Source of the DNA: Brevibacillus choshinensis
GTDB taxonomy: Bacteria > Bacillota > Bacilli > Brevibacillales > Brevibacillaceae
DNA length: 64,000 nucleotides
Assembly (NCBI RefSeq): GCF_001420695.1
Contig: NZ_LJJB01000007.1
Coordinates: forward strand, 1 to 64,000
Direction: 5' to 3'
The notes under the pieces are model-generated. The model saw only the letters and a list, made by a program, of their open reading frames with translations. It ran no database searches and had not been told where the DNA came from. This document shows, piece after piece, positions 33,545 to 42,012 of the stretch (positions within the stretch are counted from its first letter, which is position 1; each line of letters starts with the position of its first letter). The position numbers and the translations under genes are program-made.

Positions 33545-34394
33545 AATGTTTGGCTGCCTTGGACAGATGGCGTCCGGTTTGCCAAACGACGGCAGCAGAG
33601 GAGGAGATCGTCGTTCCTGTGATCTCAATTCCGTGGATTTGATCGCTTCGGTGGGTTTCCCAAGCGGAACGCGGGACGATGGAAGCACCGACTTTGGCAC
33701 CGACCATGCTGACGATGAGGGAGATGTCGGGACATTCGCAGATGACGTGTGGCTCGACTCCAAGTCTGGAAAATTCCTTGACGATCAGGTCGTATATCCC
33801 GAGGCCAGGGATGCTTGGCATGATGAGCGGGATCTCGGCAATGTCACGCATGTGGATCTGCTGTTGTGTGGCGTATGGGGAGCTGGCAGGAACGATCAGT
33901 ACGAACGATTCTTCTTCCAAGGGAATCGTGCTGCAATTGGTCAGGGAATGAGGCAAACGGACGATGGCGACCTCGATCGTTCTGCGCTCCAGCCAGTGGT
34001 TGAGGAGCTGTGTGTCGCCCTTCCAGACTTTATAGGTAATCAAGGGATACTGTTGTTGAAACAGGCGAATTTGCTCGGGCAGGAAGTAGGCGGATAAAGC
34101 ACTGACGCCGATGGACAGGCTACCCCGAATGCCTTCGCCTGTTTCTTTTACTTCGGAGAGGGCTTCCTCCATTTGGTGCACGATATTGAGTGCTTGCCGG
34201 TACAAGGTGTGGCCGGCTTCCGTGAGTTCCATGCGTTTACCGAATCGCTCCATCAGTGTGACACCGAGCTCATCCTCCATCTGCTTTAACTGCTGGCTCA
34301 ATGGGGGCTGCGCCATGTTCAGACGCTTGGCTGCTCCCGTGATTTGCCCTTCTTCGGCAATCGCGATAAAGTAACGCAGCTGACGTATATCCAT
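33525..34394 (-). CDS. LysR-family regulator
   Basis: A 289-residue regulator. The winged helix-turn-helix covers residues 1-60 (MDIRQLRYFIAIAEEGQITG, then AAKRLNMAQPPLSQQLKQME). The effector domain follows, with SLSIGVSALSAYFLPEQIRL and the lobe-joining PLIMPSIPGLGIYDL. It is divergent from the purine-type permease, with a 150-base gap carrying an inverted repeat, so the permease gene is its likely target. The start is placed at ATG 34394 rather than upstream codons because of the normal N-terminal length. Confidence 0.92.
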   Translation of the reverse strand: MDIRQLRYFIAIAEEGQITGAAKRLNMAQPPLSQQLKQMEDELGVTLMERFGKRMELTEAGHTLYRQALNIVHQMEEALSEVKETGEGIRGSLSIGVSALSAYFLPEQIRLFQQQYPLITYKVWKGDTQLLNHWLERRTIEVAIVRLPHSLTNCSTIPLEEESFVLIVPASSPYATQQQIHMRDIAEIPLIMPSIPGLGIYDLIVKEFSRLGVEPHVICECPDISLIVSMVGAKVGASIVPRSAWETHRSDQIHGIEITGTTISSSAAVVWQTGRHLSKAAKHFIEMFS

Positions 34395-34434
34395 GAATAC
34401 CACTTCTTTCTACGGAAACGTTTTTCCATATGAA

Positions 34435-34477
34435 ATCGATATGAAAGACAGATTTACTGGATATTTTTCATATTGAT
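34435..34477. promoter_or_regulatory. inverted repeat in the lysR/permease gap
   Basis: ATCGATATGAAA and TTTCATATTGAT are nearly perfect inverted arms 19 bases apart. A possible promoter for the permease (TTTTCA, 17 bases, TAGCAT) overlaps the right arm. Position fits a LysR operator; no purine riboswitch is present in this gap. Confidence 0.4.
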
Positions 34478-34544
34478 CTGGCTATGATAGCATAAATTTC
34501 ATGACTTCACATGGAAAAGACACAATAGAAAGAAGGGAATTATT

Positions 34545-35837
34545 GTGCGTACGTGGATGGATAAAATATTTCACCTGCGCGCTTGCGACACGACGATTCA
34601 ACGGGAGCTATTAGCTGGCTTTATCAGCTTTGTCACCATTGTTTACATTGTTGCCGTAAACGCTTCGATCTTGCAGGATGCGGGCATTCCCATGGAGGCA
34701 GGCATTCTCGCGACGGTGCTGACGGCGTTTGTCGGAGCGCTGTTGATGGCTTTCTGGGCAAATGCACCGATCATACTGGTTCCCGGAATGGGGATCAATG
34801 CGTTGTTTACTTATACGCTCTGCCACACGATGGGTCTTTCCTGGCAGGAGGCTTTGGCTGCGGTATTTGTTTCAGGACTAATCTTTGCTGTCATCGCCTT
34901 TAGCCGGGCAGCTACCGTCCTGTCCAATGCAATTCCCACTTCGCTGAAAGAAGCGATCACGGTGGGGATCGGGCTGTTTCTCACCTTTATCGGATTGCAA
35001 AAGGGTGGACTGATCGTCACGAATCCGTCTACGTTTGTGGCGTTAGGGGAGTTGTCCAGTCCGCATGTGATCGTCACGCTGGCGACACTGATCATTACGC
35101 TGATTTTGTTTGTGCGCAATGTACCTGGCAATTTCCTCATCGGGATCGCAGCGGGTACGGGGCTTGGCTTTTTGTTCGGGATTGTAGAGCCAGGAAGCGG
35201 CGGTGGGTTTTCTTTTGCTGAGTATGGTCATGTCTTTGCCGGGTTCTCTTTTAGCGGAATATGGACACTGCCGTTTTGGATTGCGACATTCTCACTGGCG
35301 ATGGTCATTGTCTTTGAAAATATCGGTTTGATTCACGGGCATACGGCTATGGCCGGACAGCCACAGAAGTTTCGTCGCTCTCTTCAAGCCAATGCCGTAT
35401 CCGCTGCTCTATCGGGTATGTTGGGCACAAGCCCGACGGTTTCGACGGTGGAGAGCGCAGCAGGTATTGCGGCAGGGGGACGTACGGGTCTCACCGCGCT
35501 TGTGACCGGAACGCTGCTGCTGGGATCACTGGGACTGATTCCGCTCGTCAAAATGATTCCAGATGGAGCAATTGCTCCGGTGCTGATCATCATCGGAGCA
35601 CTGATGCTGCAAAATGTGCAGAACATTAATTTGAAAGACTTCTCGGAAGGCTTCCCCGCCTTTTTGATCATCGCGATCATCCCGTTGTCCTACAGCATCG
35701 TGGACGGTATCGCGTTTGGATTTGTTGCTTATCCGCTGCTGAAGCTGGCTTTGGGGAAAAGACGAGAAGTGCCTGCCTTGTTGTACGTGATTGCTGGCCT
35801 GTTTTTGCTCAATCTCGTACTGCCTGTGCTGGCGTAA
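34545..35837 (+). CDS. AzgA-type purine permease (NCS2-related)
   Basis: A 430-residue polytopic carrier, about 13 helices, of the AzgA/PbuG/PbuO branch that takes up adenine, guanine or hypoxanthine. The N-terminus reads TTIQRELLAGFISFVTIVYI and then VAVNASILQDAGIP. NAPIILVPGMGINALFTYTL (helix 3) and MLGTSPTVSTVESAAGIAAG (about 285-305) are the family signatures. GTG start with AAGAAGGGA. Regulation is probably by the divergent LysR protein. The exact purine is not resolved. Confidence 0.92.
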   Translation: MRTWMDKIFHLRACDTTIQRELLAGFISFVTIVYIVAVNASILQDAGIPMEAGILATVLTAFVGALLMAFWANAPIILVPGMGINALFTYTLCHTMGLSWQEALAAVFVSGLIFAVIAFSRAATVLSNAIPTSLKEAITVGIGLFLTFIGLQKGGLIVTNPSTFVALGELSSPHVIVTLATLIITLILFVRNVPGNFLIGIAAGTGLGFLFGIVEPGSGGGFSFAEYGHVFAGFSFSGIWTLPFWIATFSLAMVIVFENIGLIHGHTAMAGQPQKFRRSLQANAVSAALSGMLGTSPTVSTVESAAGIAAGGRTGLTALVTGTLLLGSLGLIPLVKMIPDGAIAPVLIIIGALMLQNVQNINLKDFSEGFPAFLIIAIIPLSYSIVDGIAFGFVAYPLLKLALGKRREVPALLYVIAGLFLLNLVLPVLA

Positions 35838-35844
35838 AAAAAAG

Positions 35845-35868
35845 ACACCGGTGGCTTCCACCGGTGTT
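35845..35868. terminator. bidirectional terminator
   Basis: GACACCGGTGG, CTTC loop, CCACCGGTGTT. An A-run to the left gives a T-run on the minus strand, so it serves the permease and the converging nitrilase gene. Confidence 0.88.
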
Positions 35869-35877
35869 TGCGTTATT

Positions 35878-36834
35878 CTACTTGTTTATAGGCTGTTCCT
35901 GAGGCGCGCCATACTTCTCAATATCCGCAGGTGTTTTCGGAAAAGGCTTTTGTAAAGATTGAAAGACGGGTGCTTTTGTGAGGTCAGCCGAGTAGCATTC
36001 ATCTACCTCAATACCCGATTCCTTAAATCCTTTGAGCATTTTCAGGAATCCGAACATTCCCATGGATCCATTTTCTCGGACGCGCCGCACTTCATCCAGA
36101 TTCAAATAGACGATTGTGAACGATTCGGAGTCACCCAGCTCCTCGATGATTCTACCTTCTGGGTCGACAGCGACCGAATGTCCCATCCCAATTGGGTTCG
36201 GGTGGTTGATACTGACGACAAAGCATTGATTCTCGATCGCGCGGGTGATGGCGATCGGGAGGTTGTTTCTCATGCCTCCGATCCAGTCACCTTGCAATGT
36301 CGGCTTGATGATCACTTCGGCACCCTTTAGGGCCAGATTGCGCGCTGCCTCTGGATAGTGGCCATCTGCACAGATCATGAAGCCCACCTTACCGATATTC
36401 GGTATTTCATAAACGGGAAAGTCGTGCCCTGGCTTCGATTGTTCGAGTGGGTAGGGAATAAACACTTTTCTGTATTTCATCACAATCTCTCCCTCAGGAG
36501 AAATCAAAAGGGCTGTATTATAGGCTTCGTTGCTATTCTCAGCCTGCTCATACAAGGAACCAGGAGCGAGCCATTTCCGATGCTCCCTCGCTTTTTCACA
36601 GAGAAGATCAGTCAGAGGACCAGGAATCGTCTCTGCCATCTGTAGCCAGTTTACCGGGTCCAGCCCGTTCAAGTACAGTTCAGGGAAAGCAATCAGATCC
36701 ACTGCCGGATTCATCCCGGCTATCGTATCGACATAATAGGCAAGCTTCTCGTAATTTTCTCGTTTGCGAGCCTGCAGATCAGGATTCGTGCTGGGGGAAG
36801 CGATTTGGACCAGTGCCAGATTTAAATAGCTCAT
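35878..36834 (-). CDS. carbon-nitrogen hydrolase (nitrilase superfamily)
   Basis: A 318-residue cytoplasmic hydrolase. The catalytic triad is visible: Glu in LIAFPELYLNG, Lys in VMKYRKVFIPY, and Cys155 in GFMICADGHYPE. The superfamily covers aliphatic amidases, carbamoylases and nitrilases; the long PGHDFPVYEIPNIGKVGFMI stretch fits an amidase or carbamoylase more than a true nitrilase. The ATG at 36834 has GAGGAG seven bases before it, and the longer frame is discarded. It is divergent from a GAF-LuxR regulator that may control it. Confidence 0.88.
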   Translation of the reverse strand: MSYLNLALVQIASPSTNPDLQARKRENYEKLAYYVDTIAGMNPAVDLIAFPELYLNGLDPVNWLQMAETIPGPLTDLLCEKAREHRKWLAPGSLYEQAENSNEAYNTALLISPEGEIVMKYRKVFIPYPLEQSKPGHDFPVYEIPNIGKVGFMICADGHYPEAARNLALKGAEVIIKPTLQGDWIGGMRNNLPIAITRAIENQCFVVSINHPNPIGMGHSVAVDPEGRIIEELGDSESFTIVYLNLDEVRRVRENGSMGMFGFLKMLKGFKESGIEVDECYSADLTKAPVFQSLQKPFPKTPADIEKYGAPQEQPINK

Positions 36835-36908
36835 AGGTTCACTCCTCGTCGATAGGCTTATCCCCATTATGGAAAAGGAACATGGCTCGAACAATTACCC
36901 GATCGGGT

Positions 36909-36938
36909 GATTTTTTATTCGAAAAAATCTGATACAAT
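36909..36938 (+). promoter_or_regulatory. palindrome and -10 element before the LuxR-type gene
   Basis: GATTTTTTATTCGAAAAAATC is an inverted repeat (36909-36929) placed just before TACAAT (36933-36938). It would cover the -35 region of the promoter and lies in the 140-base divergent gap with the nitrilase gene, so one operator could control both. Confidence 0.45.
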
Positions 36939-36976
36939 AGAACTTGGAGAAGATTTGTGGTTGGGAGTGATTCTTT

Positions 36977-37741
36977 ATGGAAGCGTTCTCAAATCAAGAT
37001 TATCAAAAAGTTCTTGCTTTCATGGATGATATGGTAGGCTCTACCGAAAATTTCCGCCAACAGGCTCTTCAGTCTTTCGAAAGACGCTTTGGTTTTCAAA
37101 GGGCCAACTTTTGGATGGTCAATGAGCATGAGGAACGGGTCCGTCCCGTCATGCGAAATATCGACAGGAACGCCATGGACAGCTATCTTGCCGCCTGCTA
37201 TCAGCATGATATTTTGTTGCCGAGCAAGGTTGTCGACCGTCTGGGCCATCAGCATGTCCTGCGAATTCATGACGTTTTGTCCCCGCATGAATATGAGCAG
37301 AGCGATTATTATCATGAGTTTATGGCTCGACATGGCTACTACCATCAGATGGTGGCTTACTTGATGAACAATGGACAGCTGCTGGGCAGCATCGCGTTTG
37401 TTCGTTCTAAAAAGGAGAGCCCGTTTCAAGAGCGTGACATAAAGTGTATGGAGATCATCTCTCGCTTCTTGAGCCGAACCATGATTCAATATGAGCGCCC
37501 AAAACGGATAGCCTCGTCCAAACCTCAACAGGAGACCGATTTGACAGCCAAGGAACGGGAAGTACTGGCACTGGTGCAAAAAGGATTTGGGAATGAAGCG
37601 ATCGCCGCTCAGATGTTTGTCAGTATCAATACGGTTAAAAAGCATCTGCAAAGCATTTATCGCAAGTTTGACGTCACCAATCGTACAAGCTTGTGCTATA
37701 AAATTCTTGCGAAAGAAAGTGGAAGTCCCTCGTCGGTTTAG
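36977..37741 (+). CDS. GAF-LuxR transcriptional regulator
   Basis: A 254-residue regulator without a receiver domain. Residues 1-175 look like a GAF-type sensor domain (QSFERRFGFQRANFWMVNEH; MNNGQLLGSIAFVRSKKESP). The C-terminal LuxR helix-turn-helix is DLTAKEREVLALVQKGFGNE with IAAQMFVSINTVKKHLQSIY. It probably binds a small molecule and DNA. It diverges from the carbon-nitrogen hydrolase gene, sharing a palindromic control region. TTGGGAGTG precedes the ATG. Confidence 0.88.
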   Translation: MEAFSNQDYQKVLAFMDDMVGSTENFRQQALQSFERRFGFQRANFWMVNEHEERVRPVMRNIDRNAMDSYLAACYQHDILLPSKVVDRLGHQHVLRIHDVLSPHEYEQSDYYHEFMARHGYYHQMVAYLMNNGQLLGSIAFVRSKKESPFQERDIKCMEIISRFLSRTMIQYERPKRIASSKPQQETDLTAKEREVLALVQKGFGNEAIAAQMFVSINTVKKHLQSIYRKFDVTNRTSLCYKILAKESGSPSSV

Positions 37742-37760
37742 CCCGATGCGGGATTTTTTT
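37726..37760 (+). terminator. rho-independent terminator overlapping the gene end
   Basis: TCCCTCGTCGG and CCCGATGCGGGA pair with one internal bulge and precede seven T residues; the left arm lies inside the LuxR-type coding sequence. Confidence 0.7.
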
Positions 37761-37826
37761 CTTTCCTGTTCGAGGGGATCAGCCTGACTGTAACGAATTG
37801 GAAGGAAAACGAGAGGAGTCGTCCAC

Positions 37827-38219
37827 ATGATCATGTATGAAATGACCGTCCAAATCCGCGTCACAGACATAGAGAAAGGACAAGCCTGGTACCAATCCTT
37901 GTTAAGACGTGAGCCTGACTTCATCCCACATGAGGGTTTTGCCGAGTGGGAGCTGATTCCTGGCTGTTGGCTGCAGGTAGCCGAAGGAGTGCCAACAGCT
38001 GGCTGCGGTCCGCTGCGGGTCGGGATCGAGAATTTGGAAGCGGAGCGTGAGCGCGTGATGAGCGAGCTGCAGGTGGACTGGTTTGAGATCTATCAACGGG
38101 AAGAAGTGCCAGTCAAATGGGCAACCTTCGAAGACCCGTGGGGCAATCGCGTCGGGTTTTTTGAGTACCTCGATCAGGCAGAGAAGGCAGAGAAAATAGC
38201 ACAGAGCCGGAAAGCGTGA
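37827..38219 (+). CDS. VOC (glyoxalase/bleomycin-resistance fold) protein
   Basis: A 130-residue two-module beta-alpha-beta protein. EMTVQIRVTDIEKGQAWYQS opens the first module, and VKWATFEDPWGNRVGFFEYL closes the second, where the DPWGN-x-G...E pattern holds the metal-ligand Glu of the superfamily. The substrate cannot be told from sequence; members act on glyoxals, catechols or antibiotics. GAGAGGAG lies upstream. It is followed by a ferritin-like gene in the same direction without an obvious terminator between. Confidence 0.85.
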   Translation: MIMYEMTVQIRVTDIEKGQAWYQSLLRREPDFIPHEGFAEWELIPGCWLQVAEGVPTAGCGPLRVGIENLEAERERVMSELQVDWFEIYQREEVPVKWATFEDPWGNRVGFFEYLDQAEKAEKIAQSRKA

Positions 38220-38343
38220 AAGTGAGTGAATAAACAATACTCCCTCCGTCATGCGCTCGGTAAAAGAATGGGATGAGGGTAGGCAGGCTCTCATACGATG
38301 GTAGGTGAATACCCTGTTAAAAAGCCTACAAAGGAGTTTGAAG

Positions 38344-38835
38344 ATGAACGGGTATTGGTATGGACCGTATTCCTACTCTTCGTATGTACCTTATGTGCAG
38401 CCAGTTGCGCATGATCAAAGTGAGGAGCGAATGCAAATCGTCATTCGTCTCATCCAGGAGGCCATTGCAGACGAGCGACACGACGAGCTGTTTTACGACT
38501 ACTTGCTCAGCGTCGCTCCAACGGAACAGGAAAAGAAAGTAATTACAGGAATTCGTGATGACGAGCGAAAGCACCGCAGTCTGTTCCGCCAAATCTACAC
38601 GCAGCTAACGGGTCAGCGTCCGCCAATAACAGGTGAGGGAGAGACCTTTCAGAAGCCCGCCAGCTATTTGGACGGAATCGAACAAGCGCTGATGGGGGAA
38701 CTGAAGGCATTTGAAAAATATCGCGTCATCTACAAGTACATTCCTTCACAATACCGCGATACCATTTTTGAGATCATGACAGATGAAATGAAACACGCTA
38801 GCTATTACAACTGGCTGTACGCGAAAAATAAATGA
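38344..38835 (+). CDS. ferritin-like (rubrerythrin-type) domain protein
   Basis: A 163-residue protein with a Tyr/Pro-rich start (NGYWYGPYSYSSYVPYVQPV), then a four-helix diiron-type domain: EAIADERHDELFYDYLLS, RDDERKHRSLFRQIYTQLTG, GIEQALMGELKAFEKYR and IMTDEMKHASYYNWLY supply E...ExxH repeats for two metals. Such proteins with sticky N-termini are common in sporulating Bacillales and may belong to the spore coat; that is inference. AAAGGAG precedes ATG 38344; the longer open frame is not used. Confidence 0.85.
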   Translation: MNGYWYGPYSYSSYVPYVQPVAHDQSEERMQIVIRLIQEAIADERHDELFYDYLLSVAPTEQEKKVITGIRDDERKHRSLFRQIYTQLTGQRPPITGEGETFQKPASYLDGIEQALMGELKAFEKYRVIYKYIPSQYRDTIFEIMTDEMKHASYYNWLYAKNK

Positions 38836-38841
38836 ATGATG

Positions 38842-38885
38842 ACGGAGTCCGTGACGGTTCGTGCCGATGCGGGCTTCTTTTTGTT
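38842..38885 (+). terminator. rho-independent terminator
   Basis: GGAGTCCGT pairs with GCGGGCTTC (including G-U pairs) and a T-run follows, closing the ferritin-like gene. Confidence 0.65.
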
Positions 38886-38908
38886 TCGATACTGATGGAG
38901 GATAAGGA

Positions 38909-38937
38909 TTGCCAAGGTATTTGAAAAAAAGTACAAT
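38909..38937 (+). promoter_or_regulatory. sigma-A promoter of the preQ1-controlled gene
   Basis: TTGCCA and TACAAT stand 17 bases apart; the start near 38944 would put the riboswitch about 15 bases into the transcript. Confidence 0.7.
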
Positions 38938-38958
38938 GATGAAATGCCCAAAAAGGGC

Positions 38959-38991
38959 CGCGGTTCGTAAACTCCCGCGTTATCAAAACTA
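38959..38991 (+). promoter_or_regulatory. preQ1-I riboswitch aptamer
   Basis: CGCGG (38959-38963) pairs with CCGCG (38975-38979), leaving the loop TTCGTAAACTC with the conserved GGTTC start and the C residues that pair with the tail. After a short A/T stretch comes AAAACTAGG, which merges with the Shine-Dalgarno AGGAGG at 38991-38996. This is the H-type pseudoknot plan of preQ1-I aptamers. Ligand binding should hide the ribosome site and reduce translation of the transporter that follows. Confidence 0.85.
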
Positions 38992-39004
38992 GGAGGCATT
39001 ATCT

Positions 39005-39685
39005 ATGTTTAATGTGAGTTTGGGAGTGGGATTTGCCCTGGTCAACTTTGGGCTGTTTCTGCTCTGCTACCGCCTGTTCGGCAGAATGGGTCTGTACGCG
39101 TGGCTTGGTATGGCTACGGTGCTGGCGAACATTCAGGTCGTGAAAACAATCGAGATGTTCGGATTGGTCATGACGCTCGGCAATACCATCTATGCATCGA
39201 TTTATTTGACAAGCGATCTGCTGAATGAAAAATACGGGGAAAAGACAGCCAAGAAAGCAGTCTGGTTCGGATTTTTCACCTTGATCGCCACGACAATCAT
39301 CATGCAGCTGGTCCTGTTGTTTGAACCGCAGGAGTCGGATATTTCGCAAGGCGCGTTGGAAACGTTATTTGGCTTAATGCCACGGCTCGCCTTGGGCAGC
39401 CTGTGTGCCTATTTGCTCAGCCAATTTGTCGACGTGAAAATCTACTCATGGCTGAAGAAAAAATGTCCTGGCCCGAATCAGCTCTGGATTCGCAACAACG
39501 GCAGCACGCTGTTCAGTCAGATGCTGGACTCGATCACCTTTTGCTCGATTGCGTTTTTGGGCGTGTACCCCATGGACGTTTGGTGGGAGATTTTGTTGAC
39601 CACCTACCTGATCAAATTCATCGTCTCAGCGGCATCGACGCCGGTTTTGTATATCGCACGCAATATGAGGGTGCCGGAGGAGTAA
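39005..39685 (+). CDS. queuosine precursor transporter (DUF165/YhhQ, VUT family)
   Basis: A 226-residue membrane protein with about six helices. Characteristic stretches are GNTIYASIYLTSDLLNEKYG (about residues 58-78), the conserved GKKTAKKAVW-like loop, and SQMLDSITFCSIAFLGVYP (about 170-190). DUF165/YhhQ proteins import preQ0 or preQ1 for tRNA queuosine. The preQ1 riboswitch directly before the gene supports this role independently. ACTAGGAGG is the ribosome site, shared with the aptamer tail. Confidence 0.93.
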   Translation: MFNVSLGVGFALVNFGLFLLCYRLFGRMGLYAWLGMATVLANIQVVKTIEMFGLVMTLGNTIYASIYLTSDLLNEKYGEKTAKKAVWFGFFTLIATTIIMQLVLLFEPQESDISQGALETLFGLMPRLALGSLCAYLLSQFVDVKIYSWLKKKCPGPNQLWIRNNGSTLFSQMLDSITFCSIAFLGVYPMDVWWEILLTTYLIKFIVSAASTPVLYIARNMRVPEE

Positions 39686-39707
39686 GACGGCCAGCCCCTC
39701 ACAAAAA

Positions 39708-39756
39708 TGAGAGACACGCTATTTGCCTGTAAGAAGGCGAGCGTGTCTCTTTTTCC
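39708..39756 (+). terminator. rho-independent terminator
   Basis: AGAGACACGCT and AGCGTGTCTCT arms, then TTTTTCCTTTT; it ends the transporter gene and faces the converging LysR gene. Confidence 0.88.
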
Positions 39757-39765
39757 TTTTCCCCG

Positions 39766-40692
39766 TTATGGGGTAGGGGATGCTTCCTCTGGGCCATCCA
39801 ATAAATAAAAAGCCTTTATGTAATTGACGAACGTTTTGACCACAGAGGATTGGATAGAAGCCTCCTTGTAATGCATCCACGTGTTTCTGGAAAGCTCCTG
39901 ACCGTTCTGATAGGACAAGTCGATGGTATGAAAATTATCGTGCTGCTTTAGGCAGGTGCGCGGAATAATCGCGTACCCGAAGCCGTATCGGACCATCTCT
40001 TTACAAGACTCGGCGTTATCGACCTGCATGGAGTACGTGGGTGCTTGAGTGAATCTCTCCTGCCACCAGTCCTCGATCACCTGTGGTAAAAGAAGATCGG
40101 TTTTGTATTTAATATTTGCCGTATGACGGGGAGTTCGATAATGAATTCTAGGCAGGTTAGGAAGATCATCCAGATTGATTTTTTCTTTGGAAATAACCGT
40201 AATGCGATTGCGATAGATTAAATATTTTTGATCAAACCATTGATAGTTTCCACTGATAATGCCTACGTCTACCGTTTCATCGTTGAGTAGTTGATAGATG
40301 GTAGAGCTGTACCCTGTCTCCAATGTGATGTTTACATCGGGATAGCCATCCAAGAAGCTTTTTAGCAGTGGAGGGAGCTTGTAATGAGCAAAGTGGTTGG
40401 AGACACCAAGCTTCAAGGTACCCTTTACTTCATTGGCCATATTGGACATGTGGTCTTTGACCTTCCGCAATTCAAGCACCATTTTTCTGGCGAAACCAAC
40501 CAGATATTCTCCCTCCGGTGTAAATTTGATTCCTTTCCCGTGCTTGATGAAGATCGGCATGCCGAATTCCGCTTCCAGCTGCTGCAGTCGATAGCTCAAC
40601 GCTGGCTGCGAAATATGCATGCGTTCAGCGGCTCTGGTGATGTTCTTTTCTTCATAGACGTGCAGCAGTAATTTGCAGTCTTTGTCATCCAT
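39766..40692 (-). CDS. LysR-family regulator divergent from the peptide-use operon
   Basis: A 308-residue regulator. The helix-turn-helix is VYEEKNITRAAERMHISQPA followed by LSYRLQQLEAEFGMPIFIKH; the effector domain opens with KGTLKLGVSNHFAHYKLPPL. It is divergent from the C45 peptidase and Dpp-like genes across a 173-base AT-rich gap, so it is their probable regulator. AAGGGGATC precedes the ATG. The gap has many TTTTC/GAAAA tracts but no single convincing operator. Confidence 0.92.
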   Translation of the reverse strand: MDDKDCKLLLHVYEEKNITRAAERMHISQPALSYRLQQLEAEFGMPIFIKHGKGIKFTPEGEYLVGFARKMVLELRKVKDHMSNMANEVKGTLKLGVSNHFAHYKLPPLLKSFLDGYPDVNITLETGYSSTIYQLLNDETVDVGIISGNYQWFDQKYLIYRNRITVISKEKINLDDLPNLPRIHYRTPRHTANIKYKTDLLLPQVIEDWWQERFTQAPTYSMQVDNAESCKEMVRYGFGYAIIPRTCLKQHDNFHTIDLSYQNGQELSRNTWMHYKEASIQSSVVKTFVNYIKAFYLLDGPEEASPTP

Positions 40693-40865
40693 GGAAAGAT
40701 CCCCTTACATGAAAAGTTTAAATTTTCTTTCATATAAAAATTTTATCACAGTTTAAGAAAATATGAATTTTACTTATTTTTTGTTTGAACTTATATTTTT
40801 ATGTAAGCGTTACACGGGATGCAGTTGTCTAGCAAAAATCAGACTCAAGGAAGAGGAGATCAACT

Positions 40866-41966
40866 ATGGAAAAAGGGCAGCAGTTTGAAAATGGAGGCAG
40901 GTCAACCAAGTCTTTTCCTTACTATCGATTTAGTGGAACTCATCGTGAGATCGGTCAGCAATACGGGGAATCATGTGCCGCGCTGATCCAAAAGCATCGG
41001 GATTACGCACTTGAGCGTTTGCGTTCGAAAGTGCAGATCCCTTCCATGCGAGCATTGGAAGAGGAGGCATTGAAATATAGACCATTCGTACAGGAGTATG
41101 CGCCATTTTTTGACGAGGAGATCCAAGGGATTGCGGAAGGCTCAGGGATCTCGTTGGGCGAGGCGTATTTTCTCCAGCTTCGTGCCGAAATCTATCACCA
41201 TTTCGATACGACGGATGAATGCACGACCTTTGCTGTGTCACCAGAGGCTTCCAAGGACGGTGCGCCGCTCATTGGACAAAATGCGGACCTACCTGCCTTT
41301 TATTCGGAAGTGGGGATTGTCGTGGAATATGTACCCAATGATGGGCCTGCTTGTCTCATGCTGACGCCTGCTGGGCAAGTATCGTACATCGGGATTAACG
41401 ATGCTGGTCTTGGCGTGTTTGCCAACTTTCTCGTGTGTGATGGTTGGAGAATCGGCTTCCCGCGCTACTTGCTCTCACGGCTTGCATTGACGAAAACATC
41501 CGTGAATGAAGCAGTAGCCTTGGTGCAAAGCGTTCATCGGGCCTCCTCCAGAAATCTCATCCTGCTCGATCAGACAGGGAAGAGTCTGGATCTGGAAACC
41601 GTCCCTACTCATACTGCCGCCATCGAAGCGGTAAATGGCTTACTCGCCCACTCCAATCATTTTGTTGCCGAGAGCATGGTAGGGGAAGAGCGCAAAACAG
41701 GGGAGGACCTGGAAAACTCCCGTGTTCGTCTGCAGCGTATGCGGACCCTGCTAGAGAGCAAGCATGGGCAGCTCGATGTAGAAGCCATGCAAGAGCTGTT
41801 GCGGGATCGTGAAACGGCTCCACACACCTTGTGTCGAATGCCAGGCGATTTTGGGGATTCCATCACATTTGCATCCGTGATCGCTGAACCGAGCAAAGGG
41901 AATCTGTGGATCGCGATCGGCCCGCCACACCAATACGAGTATAAGTGCTACAGCTTTTCATCATGA
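40866..41966 (+). CDS. C45-family acyltransferase/peptidase
   Basis: A 366-residue Ntn-type hydrolase related to acyl-CoA:6-aminopenicillanate acyltransferase and linear amide hydrolases. The N-terminal part has SGTHREIGQQYGESCAALIQ; the putative nucleophile is Cys119 in DECTTFAVSP, exposed by self-cleavage in relatives. GAPLIGQNADLP and YIGINDAGLGVFANFLVC are conserved landmarks. No signal peptide, so it acts in the cytoplasm. Followed by a peptide-binding lipoprotein and full ABC transporter, it probably trims an imported N-acyl peptide or amide. GAAGAGGAG precedes the ATG. Confidence 0.87.
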   Translation: MEKGQQFENGGRSTKSFPYYRFSGTHREIGQQYGESCAALIQKHRDYALERLRSKVQIPSMRALEEEALKYRPFVQEYAPFFDEEIQGIAEGSGISLGEAYFLQLRAEIYHHFDTTDECTTFAVSPEASKDGAPLIGQNADLPAFYSEVGIVVEYVPNDGPACLMLTPAGQVSYIGINDAGLGVFANFLVCDGWRIGFPRYLLSRLALTKTSVNEAVALVQSVHRASSRNLILLDQTGKSLDLETVPTHTAAIEAVNGLLAHSNHFVAESMVGEERKTGEDLENSRVRLQRMRTLLESKHGQLDVEAMQELLRDRETAPHTLCRMPGDFGDSITFASVIAEPSKGNLWIAIGPPHQYEYKCYSFSS

Positions 41967-42012
41967 AACAGGAATCACGAGCACCATTCCATAGATATGA
42001 GGGGGAAAACAA

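Noticed and set aside
34395-34544. Possible purine riboswitch before the purine-type permease
   Set aside because: The conserved purine aptamer core is absent; only an inverted repeat suited to a LysR operator is seen.
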